A stretch of 64,000 bases of DNA, taken from assembly GCA_945861635.1 (NCBI GenBank), contig CAMAWH010000005.1, forward strand, positions 1 through 64,000, read 5' to 3'. Origin of the DNA: Klebsiella pneumoniae. Lineage in GTDB: Bacteria > Myxococcota_A > UBA796 > SXON01. The number at the start of each line of letters is the position of its first letter. Within the stretch, counting starts at the first letter, position 1. Shown here piece after piece: positions 44,773 to 53,526 of the stretch. A program made the translations under genes and the position numbers. The notes beneath the pieces were generated by a model. The model worked only from the letters and a program-made list of their open reading frames with translations. It searched no databases and had not been told where the DNA came from.

Positions 44773-45224
44773 CAGACGTACTCGGGGAAGGGCTTGGGCA
44801 TTTGGGCGGCGTGCGGATGCTCGGCGCCTGCGTAAATCTTGAGCTTGCTCATCATCACCCTGCCGAGCCGATTGCGCGGGACCATGCCCTGCACGGCGGC
44901 CTGCATGACGCGTTCGGGATGCGTCGCAAGCTGCTTGCGCGCCGTCACGGACGTCAGGCCACCGGGTTGCCCCGAATAGTGGTGATACGACTTTTGATCG
45001 AGCTTGCGACCCGACAGATAGATCTGCTCACAGTTAATCACAACGACGAAATCACCCGTGTCGGTGTGCGGCGTGTAGGCAGGTTTGTGTTTCCCCTGCA
45101 ACACCTGCGAGATTCGCGTGGCCAGACGCCCAAGCGTCTGCCCAGCAGCGTCCACGACATACCAATCGTGAACCGCTTCTTGCGGTGAGGTGGAGTGCGT
45201 GGTCCAAGTGTGATGATCAGTCAT
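44772..45224 (-). CDS. rplM: Ribosomal protein L13
   Basis: 150 residues from ATG 45224. [37 protein letters not shown] and [22 protein letters not shown] match L13. It leads into rpsI. The N-terminus is about 10 residues longer than usual, with no alternative start seen closer to the domain. Confidence 0.97.
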   Translation of the reverse strand: MTDHHTWTTHSTSPQEAVHDWYVVDAAGQTLGRLATRISQVLQGKHKPAYTPHTDTGDFVVVINCEQIYLSGRKLDQKSYHHYSGQPGGLTSVTARKQLATHPERVMQAAVQGMVPRNRLGRVMMSKLKIYAGAEHPHAAQMPKPFPEYV

Positions 45225-45288
45225 GACGTTCCCGTTCCGGGGAGAGCCCGGTGAAGCGGGCGGCATTTACCTCAGGCGGGGCGCGGCG

Positions 45289-46581
45289 TCAAGGTTGCGC
45301 CGCGTAGCGCTCGGCCGCGAGACCATCCAACTCCGGGTGCGCGGCTTGCAGCACGGCCAGTGCATCGGCACGCGGAGTGCCGGAAAGGACCATCGCCGCG
45401 CGGTACGCATCACCAACGTCGTCGGCACCGGATGGCTCGGGAATCGCGACCCGGGCGCGGAGATCGGCCCACGACCAAGGCACAAGGGCGGCCCACGGCT
45501 GATCACGATTGACGGCGCCGCCCCGCAGGCGCACGTGGTCGGCGTCCGATCCAACCCACGCGGAAATCGCCCTGGAAGCGTCCTTTCCCGCTGCCACGCG
45601 CACGCCGACATTCGCACGCAGCACGGGTTCAGCGTTCGGTTCCGCCGCAAGTGCCTTGTCTAACCCCGAGAAATCACCAGTGAGGCGCGCGCTCAACACC
45701 CACGCCTGCGGCCCGGGGAGATCGATCAGCCGTGCGACCGCGTCGGCATCACCCGACAGCGCGCGCACGAGCGTGGCGTCAGGGCTGCCGTCCAGCCCAT
45801 CCAAAGGGGGCGGCAGACCCCTCAGGATGGCAAACCAGGCGCGATGCAGCGCAACAGGGGGCTCCGCCCCGGTGAGCAGGGATCGCGCCCGCTCGTCACT
45901 TTGGGCGTCACCCAGGGACTGGTACAGGACGGCGGCGGCGCGAATAGGGTCGTCGGCCTCCGCAAATGCCGACGCGGCAGCCGCGAACCTGCCGCCACGG
46001 TCGAGCACGGCCGCACGCGGGCGCAGGCTCGTCGGCGGCGTCCCGCAGGGCGGAAGCGCCTCAGCCTCCCGAAGCGCGTTTCGCGCCAAAGCGTCGGCAA
46101 CCAGAAAGCGGCAAGCGGCTACCTCCGTTGCGTTTTCGAGTAGAGACGCTTCGGCAGCCGCCAGAATAGCTGCGCGATCGCCCGCGCGCATCGCGACCCG
46201 AAACCGCGCGGCGGGACCGAGCCCGCGCACCTCGACCGGACGTCCACGCGCGGCGTCCCATTCGGCGCACGGATCGAGCCAATTCGCCTTGCCTTTGGCC
46301 CACGCGCAAATCGCATCGCCGTCGGCATCGGAAAGGCATTGTGGCGCCCGCGCCGACGCCGTCACGAGCCCGCGCCATTCGCCCTCGCCGCCTCGATTCC
46401 GGATCGCCTGGGCGAACGCATCACAGGCAGCTGGGGCATTGTCCGCCCGCAAAAGCTCCTTTCCGTTGCCCGTGGACCGCCGCCCCTCGAGACGGCCCGC
46501 TACTTCCTCACGCGGATCGGGCATGCCGCTCGGGGTGTCACCGCCGCACGCAATCAATGAAAAAATCAGCACGCGAAGCAT
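45289..46581 (-). CDS. Lipoprotein with helical repeat region
   Basis: 430 residues from ATG 46581. The signal MLRVLIFSLIAC ends at lipid Cys 12. The rest is Ala-rich and helical with repeated short helix pairs (for example ACRFLVADALARNALREAE and ASAFAEADDPIRAAAVLYQS), resembling a degenerate TPR/alpha-solenoid. No domain was named. The start abuts the stop of the upstream sialidase-like gene (TAG then ATG). Confidence 0.78.
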   Translation of the reverse strand: MLRVLIFSLIACGGDTPSGMPDPREEVAGRLEGRRSTGNGKELLRADNAPAACDAFAQAIRNRGGEGEWRGLVTASARAPQCLSDADGDAICAWAKGKANWLDPCAEWDAARGRPVEVRGLGPAARFRVAMRAGDRAAILAAAEASLLENATEVAACRFLVADALARNALREAEALPPCGTPPTSLRPRAAVLDRGGRFAAAASAFAEADDPIRAAAVLYQSLGDAQSDERARSLLTGAEPPVALHRAWFAILRGLPPPLDGLDGSPDATLVRALSGDADAVARLIDLPGPQAWVLSARLTGDFSGLDKALAAEPNAEPVLRANVGVRVAAGKDASRAISAWVGSDADHVRLRGGAVNRDQPWAALVPWSWADLRARVAIPEPSGADDVGDAYRAAMVLSGTPRADALAVLQAAHPELDGLAAERYAAQP

Positions 46582-48027
46582 CTATTTGGCCGTGCCGGAA
46601 TCCTCTTCAGGGGCGATCCAAATGCTCGGCTCGCCCAGGTCCCGCTGGGCGCTCACGATGTCGCCAGACCCGTACCGGCCATCACACCACACGCTCCGCA
46701 CCGCGCCGCTGAAGAAGTACAGCGAAAGATCAACGGTGTACGCCGCGCCGGGTTCACCCGAGTTGATCCGCACGTCCTCTTCCGCCCAACCCCGCCCGGA
46801 GTTGGTCGAGAAGTTGTAGTACACGTCGTTGAAGTGGACGGCCTTTCCGTCGTTGCGCTCCTCCTGCCAGCCGACCACGACCGTGTCGGACGCAGCGAAC
46901 ACGACGGGGTTGTAGCTCTGCGCCTGCCCCTGCTCGTCGGTGTCCACTCGAATTTCGTCCGTTCCCCATGCGCTACCGCCGTTGTCCACGCGCCGATAGA
47001 AAATATCGTAGCCCCCGGAGCGATCGTCCTGCCAGGCGATGTGGGCCGTGCCGCCATCACTCGCGACCGCTGGATTGAGCGAATCCGCAATTCCCTCCGC
47101 GTCGTCTTCCACCCGTCCTGCTTTTTCCTTCCATGAATGCCCCTGATTGTCGGAGACGTTGAAGAGGATGTCGCGTTTTTCGCCATAGCGAAAGTCGTGC
47201 CAGACGACCCACGCGTACCCGCCGTTCATCGCAAGCGCGGCGGTGAACGAATCCGAAGCGCCGCTCTCATCGCCAAGATCCAGGCGCGAATCCTCGGCCT
47301 GAAAAGTTCCGGCATTGTCGTCGGACCAGTTCGCGTAGATATCGACCTTGCCTCCTCGGCTATCTTCCCACACGACCAGCACATTGCCATCCGTGTCGGC
47401 GGCGATTCGCGGCTGTGCACTGTAGGCGGCACCGGCTTCGTCGGCGTCCGCCCGCGACGGCGCTGCCAGCCAGGTGGCGCCGCCATCGTTGGACGCCTGC
47501 ACATGAATATCGTAGGCGCCATCGGTATTATCGGCCCACGCAACGTACACGGAGCTGCCGGCCGCGGTGAGCGAAGGCGCGTGCGACTCGTGAAGACCGT
47601 CTGGATCGCCATCGATCGCAAAGTCCTCTTCCAACCAGTCTCGTCCGTTGTTATCCGACGTGTTCATGTAGATACTCGGGTACGCATACGCCCCGTCCCG
47701 GATGTCCTCCCAGGCCACATACACGCGGTCGTCATCGCATCCGATCGTCGGATTCCGCGCCGGAGCCTTTCCGATATTCACCTTGATATCGCCGATGAAC
47801 CAGCTCTTTCCGCCATCCGCCGAAGCGTTGAACCAGATGGCCTCTTCCCCGTTGCGCGCGTCCTGCCAAGCGGCATACAGGGCACCGTCCTTGCTCTGAC
47901 ATGTCACGGGAAGTGTAGATTCTACCTTATCATCCTGCCCATTGTGATCGACGCGGACGTCCACCGTACCCGTTTCTACGGCGGGCGGAGGGGCGCATGC
48001 CAAAAAGGCGAGAACGGACGCGAGCAT
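46582..48027 (-). CDS. Lipoprotein with BNR/sialidase-type repeats
   Basis: 481 residues from ATG 48027, fixed by a GGAG at 48033-48036. The signal MLASVLAFLAC leads to a beta-propeller of repeated units, each with a pattern such as VYVAWEDIRDGAY, SASDGGKSW-like Asp-boxes (ASADGGKSWFIGD, NVSDNQGHSW) and VVWHDFRYGE. No sialidase catalytic set was seen, so it is more likely a binding propeller. It is followed by the helical lipoprotein gene. Confidence 0.82.
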   Translation of the reverse strand: MLASVLAFLACAPPPAVETGTVDVRVDHNGQDDKVESTLPVTCQSKDGALYAAWQDARNGEEAIWFNASADGGKSWFIGDIKVNIGKAPARNPTIGCDDDRVYVAWEDIRDGAYAYPSIYMNTSDNNGRDWLEEDFAIDGDPDGLHESHAPSLTAAGSSVYVAWADNTDGAYDIHVQASNDGGATWLAAPSRADADEAGAAYSAQPRIAADTDGNVLVVWEDSRGGKVDIYANWSDDNAGTFQAEDSRLDLGDESGASDSFTAALAMNGGYAWVVWHDFRYGEKRDILFNVSDNQGHSWKEKAGRVEDDAEGIADSLNPAVASDGGTAHIAWQDDRSGGYDIFYRRVDNGGSAWGTDEIRVDTDEQGQAQSYNPVVFAASDTVVVGWQEERNDGKAVHFNDVYYNFSTNSGRGWAEEDVRINSGEPGAAYTVDLSLYFFSGAVRSVWCDGRYGSGDIVSAQRDLGEPSIWIAPEEDSGTAK

Positions 48028-48032
48028 CGTGA

Positions 48033-48036
48033 CTCC
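48033..48036 (-). promoter_or_regulatory. Shine-Dalgarno site of the BNR-repeat lipoprotein gene
   Basis: GGAG on the minus strand five bases before ATG 48027. It supports the short signal MLASVLAFLAC over the 41-codon-longer frame. Confidence 0.5.
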
Positions 48037-48124
48037 GCAGAGCGCCGCCCACCTTATCCTGTCCCCTCCCGGTTGCGCCCCCGGGCTTTCTCGGTAAAGA
48101 GGCCCGCTCGCCCCGGTGACCCCC

Positions 48125-48439
48125 ATGCAGGACAAGAGCAAGCTCGGCAACCGCTACCAGTGCTTTGGCTGCGAGTTGAAGTTCTACGACCTTAATCGCC
48201 CAGAACCGCTCTGCCCCAGGTGCGGTGCCGATCAGCGCGAGAATCCGAACCCCGATCCGCGTGAGGCGGTGCTCGCACGATTCAAGGGCAAGAGCATCGT
48301 CAAGCCGGGCATCCGCCTCGAAGAAGAGGTGGCGGAAGAAGAAGAGCCGGAAGAGGAACTCGCCGACGGGGAGGAGGATGAGATCGAGGAGGAAGACGAC
48401 GATGCAGAGGCCGAGCCCGTAGCCGACGAAGAAGACTAG
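48125..48439 (+). CDS. FYDLN-acid (TIGR02300-like) small zinc-ribbon protein
   Basis: 104 residues from ATG 48125 (GTG 48116 is possible). The start KLGNRYQCFGCELKFYDLN and the CPRCG pair give a Cys4 zinc ribbon containing the family-naming FYDLN. The C-terminal half is a long acidic Glu/Asp run. The function is not known. It is divergent from the BNR lipoprotein and convergent with truA, overlapping it by four bases. Confidence 0.88.
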   Translation: MQDKSKLGNRYQCFGCELKFYDLNRPEPLCPRCGADQRENPNPDPREAVLARFKGKSIVKPGIRLEEEVAEEEEPEEELADGEEDEIEEEDDDAEAEPVADEED

Positions 48440-49245
48440 GTCGACTTCGCGCCGGCGGGGACGGTTGATCCGTCGATTCGAGGAGCCTCGGCGGCGGACG
48501 CCGGTGTTTGGTATTCCACGCGCACGAGGTACAGACCGTCGGGGGGCGCGGTGCGACCGCATTCGGATTTGTCCCGGGCAGCCACGACGTCCGCCATGGC
48601 CGTCCACGGCCGGCGGCCGCGGCCGATTTCCAGCAGCGTTCCCACCATCCGACGGATCTGGTAGCGCAAGAAACCGGCCCCTTCAAACTCCAACCAATGT
48701 TCCTCGCCGTGCGCAATGTGCTCGGCGCGCGAAACCGTGCGCACCGGGCTGCGCGCATTGCACCCCGCGCCACGAAAGGACGTGAAATCGTGCGTCCCGA
48801 CGACCGCCGGGAGCGCCGCCGTGAGCGCCCCCCAGTCGAAGGGCGGGCGCACATGGAACGCACGTCGGTCTAGAAACGGGCTGCGATCGCGGCGGTCGAG
48901 GATGACGTACCGGTAGGTTTTTCGATGCGGCGTGAACCGCGCGTGAAACGAGTCGGCCACGATGTCGAGGTCGAGCGCGGCGATCGTCTTTGGAAGCATC
49001 GTGTTGAGGCCGAGTCGCATCTTGTTCGGATCGCGCGCTACGTCGGTGCGAAACGTCGCCACCTGCGCGTAGGCGTGCACGCCCGCGTCCGTACGCCCGC
49101 TGGCGTGGAGGACGATCCGCTCGCCCCCGAATAACGTTGTCAGGGCATCTTCAATCGCCGCCTGGAGCGTGGGCGCGTTGTCCTGCCGTTGCCAGCCGCT
49201 CCAATCGGTGCCGTCGTACGCGACAATCAGCCGCCATACAGCCAC
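48436..49245 (-). CDS. truA: tRNA pseudouridine(38-40) synthase
   Basis: 269 residues. LIVAYDGTDWSGWQRQ and the catalytic SGRTDAGVHA (D53) define TruA. LEFEGAGFLRYQIRRMVGT is the conserved C-terminal block. It modifies U38-40 in tRNA anticodon stems. It lies 13 bases downstream of the fused envelope protein gene. Confidence 0.96.
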   Translation of the reverse strand: MAVWRLIVAYDGTDWSGWQRQDNAPTLQAAIEDALTTLFGGERIVLHASGRTDAGVHAYAQVATFRTDVARDPNKMRLGLNTMLPKTIAALDLDIVADSFHARFTPHRKTYRYVILDRRDRSPFLDRRAFHVRPPFDWGALTAALPAVVGTHDFTSFRGAGCNARSPVRTVSRAEHIAHGEEHWLEFEGAGFLRYQIRRMVGTLLEIGRGRRPWTAMADVVAARDKSECGRTAPPDGLYLVRVEYQTPASAAEAPRIDGSTVPAGAKST

Positions 49246-49258
49246 GCCAGCCTGGCCG

Positions 49259-51556
49259 TCAGAAGTCGAACTGGAGTCCGAGCGTGAACTCCGTCGACGT
49301 GAAATTCAGGCCGGTACCGTGGGCGATCTGCGAGGAGCGATATTCCCCGACCAGATAGGTGTCGTTGATCCCGGTGTTCGCCTCCAGCTGGCTTGCCGTG
49401 CCGCGATCCAACCAGTCGAGCAGCACCATTCCACCGAAGCCGTAATGCCAGCCGTATTTCGCGCCTTCCCGCGTCTCCTTGTCGTCCGCGCCGTCCACGT
49501 CCCATGCCTCCTGCCAAAGCCAATAGTCACCGCCGATGCGGGCAAAAGGCACAAAGGGCTGGTCGTTCCAGATATCAATCCGGCCGACGACATCGAGTCC
49601 AAGCGGAATCACGGAAAAGGTGTCGGCATCGGTCGAAACGCCACCGGACTTGGTGAGCAGGAAGCCGTCGTCACGGTACAGGCCGCCACCAACATTCACT
49701 TCCACGAAGTTGGAGCACCATCCGCCCTCCAAGCGGAACATCTGGTTGCCAGACTCACCAAATGCGGACCCCAGATACTCGTCTTCGTGGGTGAACGGAC
49801 CGTACCGCAGCGCCACGTTCCAGTGTCGGTCCGTGAGGTCGTCTTCTTTCGATTTTGCAAAAGCAACACCAGGAAGCGCCAGTCCAAGCACCAGTGCGAG
49901 CCGACGACGGCGAAGTCCAGCGAACGCCGCCGCCAGAGTGCCTATCCACCCCGCCGCAGTCAGGGGCAGCCCGCAGAAGTTTTCCGGCTCACCCGCCAAT
50001 TCGGCAGCGCTGTAGGTTTCTTCGGGAATCGCGGAATTCACGTCGGACATGGGACCTTCCTTGCCGCCCTGATCGATGGCGCGGACAGCAATGTAGTAGG
50101 GGGTGCCGTTGGTAAGGGGCTTTAGCTTGGCGGTCGTCGCCTCGCCCGGGATGGCGTTCACGTTCTTCGGCGCGGCGAGCGACGTGTCGCCATCCCATTC
50201 GGGACCGCCGGTTTCGTACTCCGAAGCCTCAAAGGGGGAGACGGTGACGTAGACGACGTATTTGTCCAGATCCGCCACGTCCGACGCCGGGAATGCGATC
50301 GACAATCGTTCGTCCCCGGTGCCCAGCGTAAAATCCACGGCTGGCGGCGGATTGTCCACGGTCACGATCCCCGCGCCGCGACCCACCGCGCCATTGCCGG
50401 TGACGTACACCCAAAGGCGATTCACACCCTCGTCCAACGTGTCGGCGGAAACGACGGCCGTGTTCTCGCCGGTGGTCGCCTGTCCGCTTTCCAACTGGAT
50501 ATTGTCGTCCGTCTTGATCGTGTAGCCTCCCGCGGTGTCGCTCGAGAACGCGATCGTGATCGCGTCACCAGCGACCGCGCTCGCAGGAGCGACATCCGTG
50601 ACGACCACCCAGGGTCGATCCGTGTACACTTGAACGTCACCGTCGTCGGTGCCACCGAATGCGTACCCCTCCACCGCCACGATTTCCGCGACGGGACCAA
50701 CGTCCGGAATCGAAGTCAGTTGGCTGCCGCGAACGGCGCCGCCGAGGCTGTAGACCACCAGGTCATCGTCGGCCGCGAGGAGGAGGTAATCCTCCCCTCC
50801 TCCAACGGCAGTGACCGTGTCGTAGGCGTTGTTGATGTCGTATGCGAGTTCGAGCGACGACGGGCTGTAATAGAACAACGATCCGGTCGAATCCGCGAGG
50901 AACACCCGCGATTCCGAGACCGCCCAGAGGTCTACGAATTTCCGACCGCTGAAGCTCTCGCTGCTGTTCACCGGCGAGGGCGAGCCGACACTGGTCTTGG
51001 TGACATCGTCGGTTCCCCAGATGAGGAAGACGTACCCACCGAAAAGGCCGCTGTCGGTCAGACCGCTGCGTCCGGGCTCGATCGGCCAGCCGCTCACCAC
51101 GGACCCGCTTTTGATTGCAAGCGCGCTCACGACGGGCTGCGACCCGCCAGACTCGACCACGGCATACACATTCGTGCCGTCCGTCTCGAGAGCCAGCACG
51201 GCACCGGTACCGACGGAACCGAGTTGGACGGCCGCGCCGACATTGCCGTCGACTCCGGCGTTGATGGACCAGATCGTACCGTCGTCGCAGCCGACGTAAA
51301 ATACGCTCGCGGTGCCGCTGTCGGTCACGGCGAGTCCTTTCGCGGACCCGCACCCGGCGGAGACCGCATGCGGGATCCACGTGCGCGTGTCGATCACGTA
51401 GACGGTACCTGCGCCATCCAGCGCGCCCACCCACGTGCCGCTTTCGGAGGCCGCCAGATCCGTGACGCCGGACCCGATGGGTACGGTGACTGCGAGGCGG
51501 TCTGGCGCCGCGTCCGCGACTGCCACGAACGCAGCGAAGAGCACAACGGCGATCAT
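49259..51556 (-). CDS. Fused envelope protein: FnIII/MYXO-CTERM-like anchor plus outer-membrane beta-barrel
   Basis: 765 residues from ATG 51556 in one open frame. Signal peptide MIAVVLFAAFVAVADA. A propeller-like region (about 20-330) and an FnIII-type domain (about 420-510) lead to C528 in FCGLP, a hydrophobic segment (530-548) and R549-R552, a complete MYXO-CTERM-like sorting signal. Instead of stopping, the frame continues with LALVLGLALPGVAFA (553-567), a second signal peptide with an AFA/K cleavage site, then a ~198-residue outer-membrane barrel ending in LGLQFDF. The halves look like what I recall as the adjacent MXAN_2561 and MXAN_2562 families of myxobacteria, joined here. An in-frame GTG (49891) could start the second part separately. 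The start overlaps the Asd-like gene (ATGA). Confidence 0.85.
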   Translation of the reverse strand: MIAVVLFAAFVAVADAAPDRLAVTVPIGSGVTDLAASESGTWVGALDGAGTVYVIDTRTWIPHAVSAGCGSAKGLAVTDSGTASVFYVGCDDGTIWSINAGVDGNVGAAVQLGSVGTGAVLALETDGTNVYAVVESGGSQPVVSALAIKSGSVVSGWPIEPGRSGLTDSGLFGGYVFLIWGTDDVTKTSVGSPSPVNSSESFSGRKFVDLWAVSESRVFLADSTGSLFYYSPSSLELAYDINNAYDTVTAVGGGEDYLLLAADDDLVVYSLGGAVRGSQLTSIPDVGPVAEIVAVEGYAFGGTDDGDVQVYTDRPWVVVTDVAPASAVAGDAITIAFSSDTAGGYTIKTDDNIQLESGQATTGENTAVVSADTLDEGVNRLWVYVTGNGAVGRGAGIVTVDNPPPAVDFTLGTGDERLSIAFPASDVADLDKYVVYVTVSPFEASEYETGGPEWDGDTSLAAPKNVNAIPGEATTAKLKPLTNGTPYYIAVRAIDQGGKEGPMSDVNSAIPEETYSAAELAGEPENFCGLPLTAAGWIGTLAAAFAGLRRRRLALVLGLALPGVAFAKSKEDDLTDRHWNVALRYGPFTHEDEYLGSAFGESGNQMFRLEGGWCSNFVEVNVGGGLYRDDGFLLTKSGGVSTDADTFSVIPLGLDVVGRIDIWNDQPFVPFARIGGDYWLWQEAWDVDGADDKETREGAKYGWHYGFGGMVLLDWLDRGTASQLEANTGINDTYLVGEYRSSQIAHGTGLNFTSTEFTLGLQFDF

Positions 51557-52545
51557 GCTTGTCCTCCTCCGATGACGCCTTCCTCCACCAACCACTCCGC
51601 CGACCGGACGGCTACCGCCGCGGCTCCCAACAGATTGTCAGCCACCGCCATCGCAAAGACAGCGCCGCCCGCCGGGTCTGGCCGAATCGCACCCCATGCG
51701 ATGCCGCGCTTTCCCGTCAACTTCCGAGGACGAAGCTGGGGAGGTGTAGCCGCGAGCAGTCCTTTTCCATCCCGCCAGGCCGTTTCCACCTGTTCAACCG
51801 TGACGCCGGAAAGGCGCAGGGTCACGGCCATTCCCGTAAAAATCGGCACGGTCAGGATTTGGACGCCCACGTTGCCAACATGCGCCAACTCCCCGACTTC
51901 CGCCGTCACAAGTTGTTCCCGCGAGGACCATTCGCCGGCGTCCTGCTCGTCCGGCAGGAGATCGAACGCCAAACCCTCAGCAAAAATCCTACGCGGCGGA
52001 TCCTTCAGGTTGAAGCTTGCGACTACTTGCTCCGACAGCTCCTCGGTTGCGGCACGTCCGAACGCGCTCGCCGGCTGATGAACGACAGCCGATGCGCCGG
52101 CGAGGCCGATGTCTACGAGCGGAGCAAGAAGTCGCGACACAACCCACCCCGCGGCGGAGGGCGTCCGCACGGCGCCCGCGCGAGCAGCGTCCGCTGCCGA
52201 AGGGGTCAAGACGCCTGGCAGCATCAGCGGCGCGTCCAACACGCCAGCCAGCGCGTTTCCGATGTCGACCACGAAAATCCCGCGCGCGACGAGCGCTGGG
52301 CCGACCTTTGCGGCCGCTGCCGGCGGCAGCGCGAGGAAAGCCAACGCCGGGCGAGCCGACGCCAGATCGGTGATCGGCTCGACGGCGAGTTGATCATCGC
52401 CAAACGTCACCCGTTCCGTTCGGGATCCACGGGACGCCCACGCCCGCACGTTTCCGAGCGGCAGGCGGCTTCCAACGAGTGCGGCCAGCACTTGCTCGCC
52501 GATCATGCCGGAAGCGCCGATGACAGCAATCTCAAAGGTCGACAT
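51553..52545 (-). CDS. Aspartate-semialdehyde dehydrogenase homologue lacking the catalytic Cys
   Basis: 330 residues with the Asd/USG-1 fold: IAVIGASGMIGEQVL for NADP binding, the dimerisation part with HQPASAFGRAATEEL (Q157), and VADNLLGAAAVA at the end. The catalytic Cys of NPNCST is replaced (T128-P-S-A131-A-G), and the GHS-type His is replaced by Met (TGMAV, M239). This resembles the USG-1-like, presumably non-catalytic branch, so a true Asd is expected elsewhere. It is directly upstream of the fused envelope gene with an ATGA overlap. Confidence 0.9.
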   Translation of the reverse strand: MSTFEIAVIGASGMIGEQVLAALVGSRLPLGNVRAWASRGSRTERVTFGDDQLAVEPITDLASARPALAFLALPPAAAAKVGPALVARGIFVVDIGNALAGVLDAPLMLPGVLTPSAADAARAGAVRTPSAAGWVVSRLLAPLVDIGLAGASAVVHQPASAFGRAATEELSEQVVASFNLKDPPRRIFAEGLAFDLLPDEQDAGEWSSREQLVTAEVGELAHVGNVGVQILTVPIFTGMAVTLRLSGVTVEQVETAWRDGKGLLAATPPQLRPRKLTGKRGIAWGAIRPDPAGGAVFAMAVADNLLGAAAVAVRSAEWLVEEGVIGGGQA

Positions 52546-52581
52546 CGGCGGCTTCTATCGCGTTCGGGCGGGCGGCCCCGC

Positions 52582-52809
52582 CTACACGGCGCGGTGCCCG
52601 GCCAGAATCCGCTGAATTCGATCCTTCCCCCGCAACTTCATCCGCTTGACCTTGGTGATCTCGCGCCGCTCCGCTTCCGAAGGGAAGCGAACGGCTTCCA
52701 AACGGATCAGGGTCCTTTCATAGGTGTGGTGCACGCTTACGAGGTGCCGCAACTCATCGTGCTTCGGCGTGAGGCGGGCGATGAGGTCGAGTTCAGACGG
52801 TTCCATCAT
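52582..52809 (-). CDS. Small YdcH/DUF465-type protein
   Basis: 75 residues (ATG 52809 or 52806). A helical hairpin with KHDELRHLVSVHHTYERTL and EITKVKRMKLRGKDRIQRIL, typical of DUF465/YdcH proteins. The function is unknown. It sits between tsaB and the Asd-like gene on the same strand. Confidence 0.85.
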   Translation of the reverse strand: MMEPSELDLIARLTPKHDELRHLVSVHHTYERTLIRLEAVRFPSEAERREITKVKRMKLRGKDRIQRILAGHRAV

Positions 52810-52869
52810 GCTCCCAAGCAGGCGGGAAGGAGTTCCCGATGACAGTCTACCGATTGCAGCGTTCGCGTG

Positions 52870-53526
52870 TCAAACCGCGGACGGTTTCGCATCAGGATCG
52901 CGGATATAGACGGGACGTATATAGTTTATTTCCATGATCGTTCCGCCGTCCACCAACGCTCGGCCAGCCGCCACCGGAGAGCGGGCGGGGTCCGGCACGA
53001 TGACCATCCCCGCACCGATCCAGCGCTCCGAGTAGACCAGCGCCCCCTCACCCGTCGTAAGGAAACTTCCGCGCGACGCCTCGGAATCGATAGACGACAG
53101 CAGCGTATCCGGGGTCACGTCCAACTCGGTGCCGAGGTGGACCGGGACGGCGCCGCGGGTGTCAAACCACCCGGCGTACACCTTTCCTTTCCGCGCGTCC
53201 AACAGGGCGAGGACACGAGCGTGCCCGGGCACCGCGGCCGCGCGCAGCGCCAGCGACGACACCGGCACCACACCGACACCCAGAGCAAGCGCCAGACCGA
53301 GTGCGTGGGCAATGCCAACGCGAAGGCCGGTGAACGTGCCGGGGCCCACGACGACGCCGATGCGGTCGACTGCACCAGCGGCGTCCAACGCCTCAGAAAG
53401 CGCCGGAGTGAGCCAACCATCGGCACCTGCAACGATGCGCTCACTTGCCACGAAGTCCCGCTTGCCCCACGCGGCGATCCCGACAACCGGACCCGCGGTA
53501 TCGATGAGCACAGCGCCTCTGGTCAC
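52870..53526 (-). CDS. tsaB: tRNA threonylcarbamoyladenosine biosynthesis protein TsaB
   Basis: 218 residues from GTG 53526 (GTGA overlap with rseP). LIDTAGPVVGIAAWGKR and VVVGPGTFTGLRVGIAHALG are typical. TsaB partners with TsaD in t6A modification of tRNA. The ATPase core is partly degenerate as usual. It is directly downstream of rseP. Confidence 0.92.
   Translation of the reverse strand: MTRGAVLIDTAGPVVGIAAWGKRDFVASERIVAGADGWLTPALSEALDAAGAVDRIGVVVGPGTFTGLRVGIAHALGLALALGVGVVPVSSLALRAAAVPGHARVLALLDARKGKVYAGWFDTRGAVPVHLGTELDVTPDTLLSSIDSEASRGSFLTTGEGALVYSERWIGAGMVIVPDPARSPVAAGRALVDGGTIMEINYIRPVYIRDPDAKPSAV

Noticed and set aside
51553-52545. Functional aspartate-semialdehyde dehydrogenase
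   Set aside because: The catalytic Cys and His are both replaced, so I call it a homologue rather than asd.
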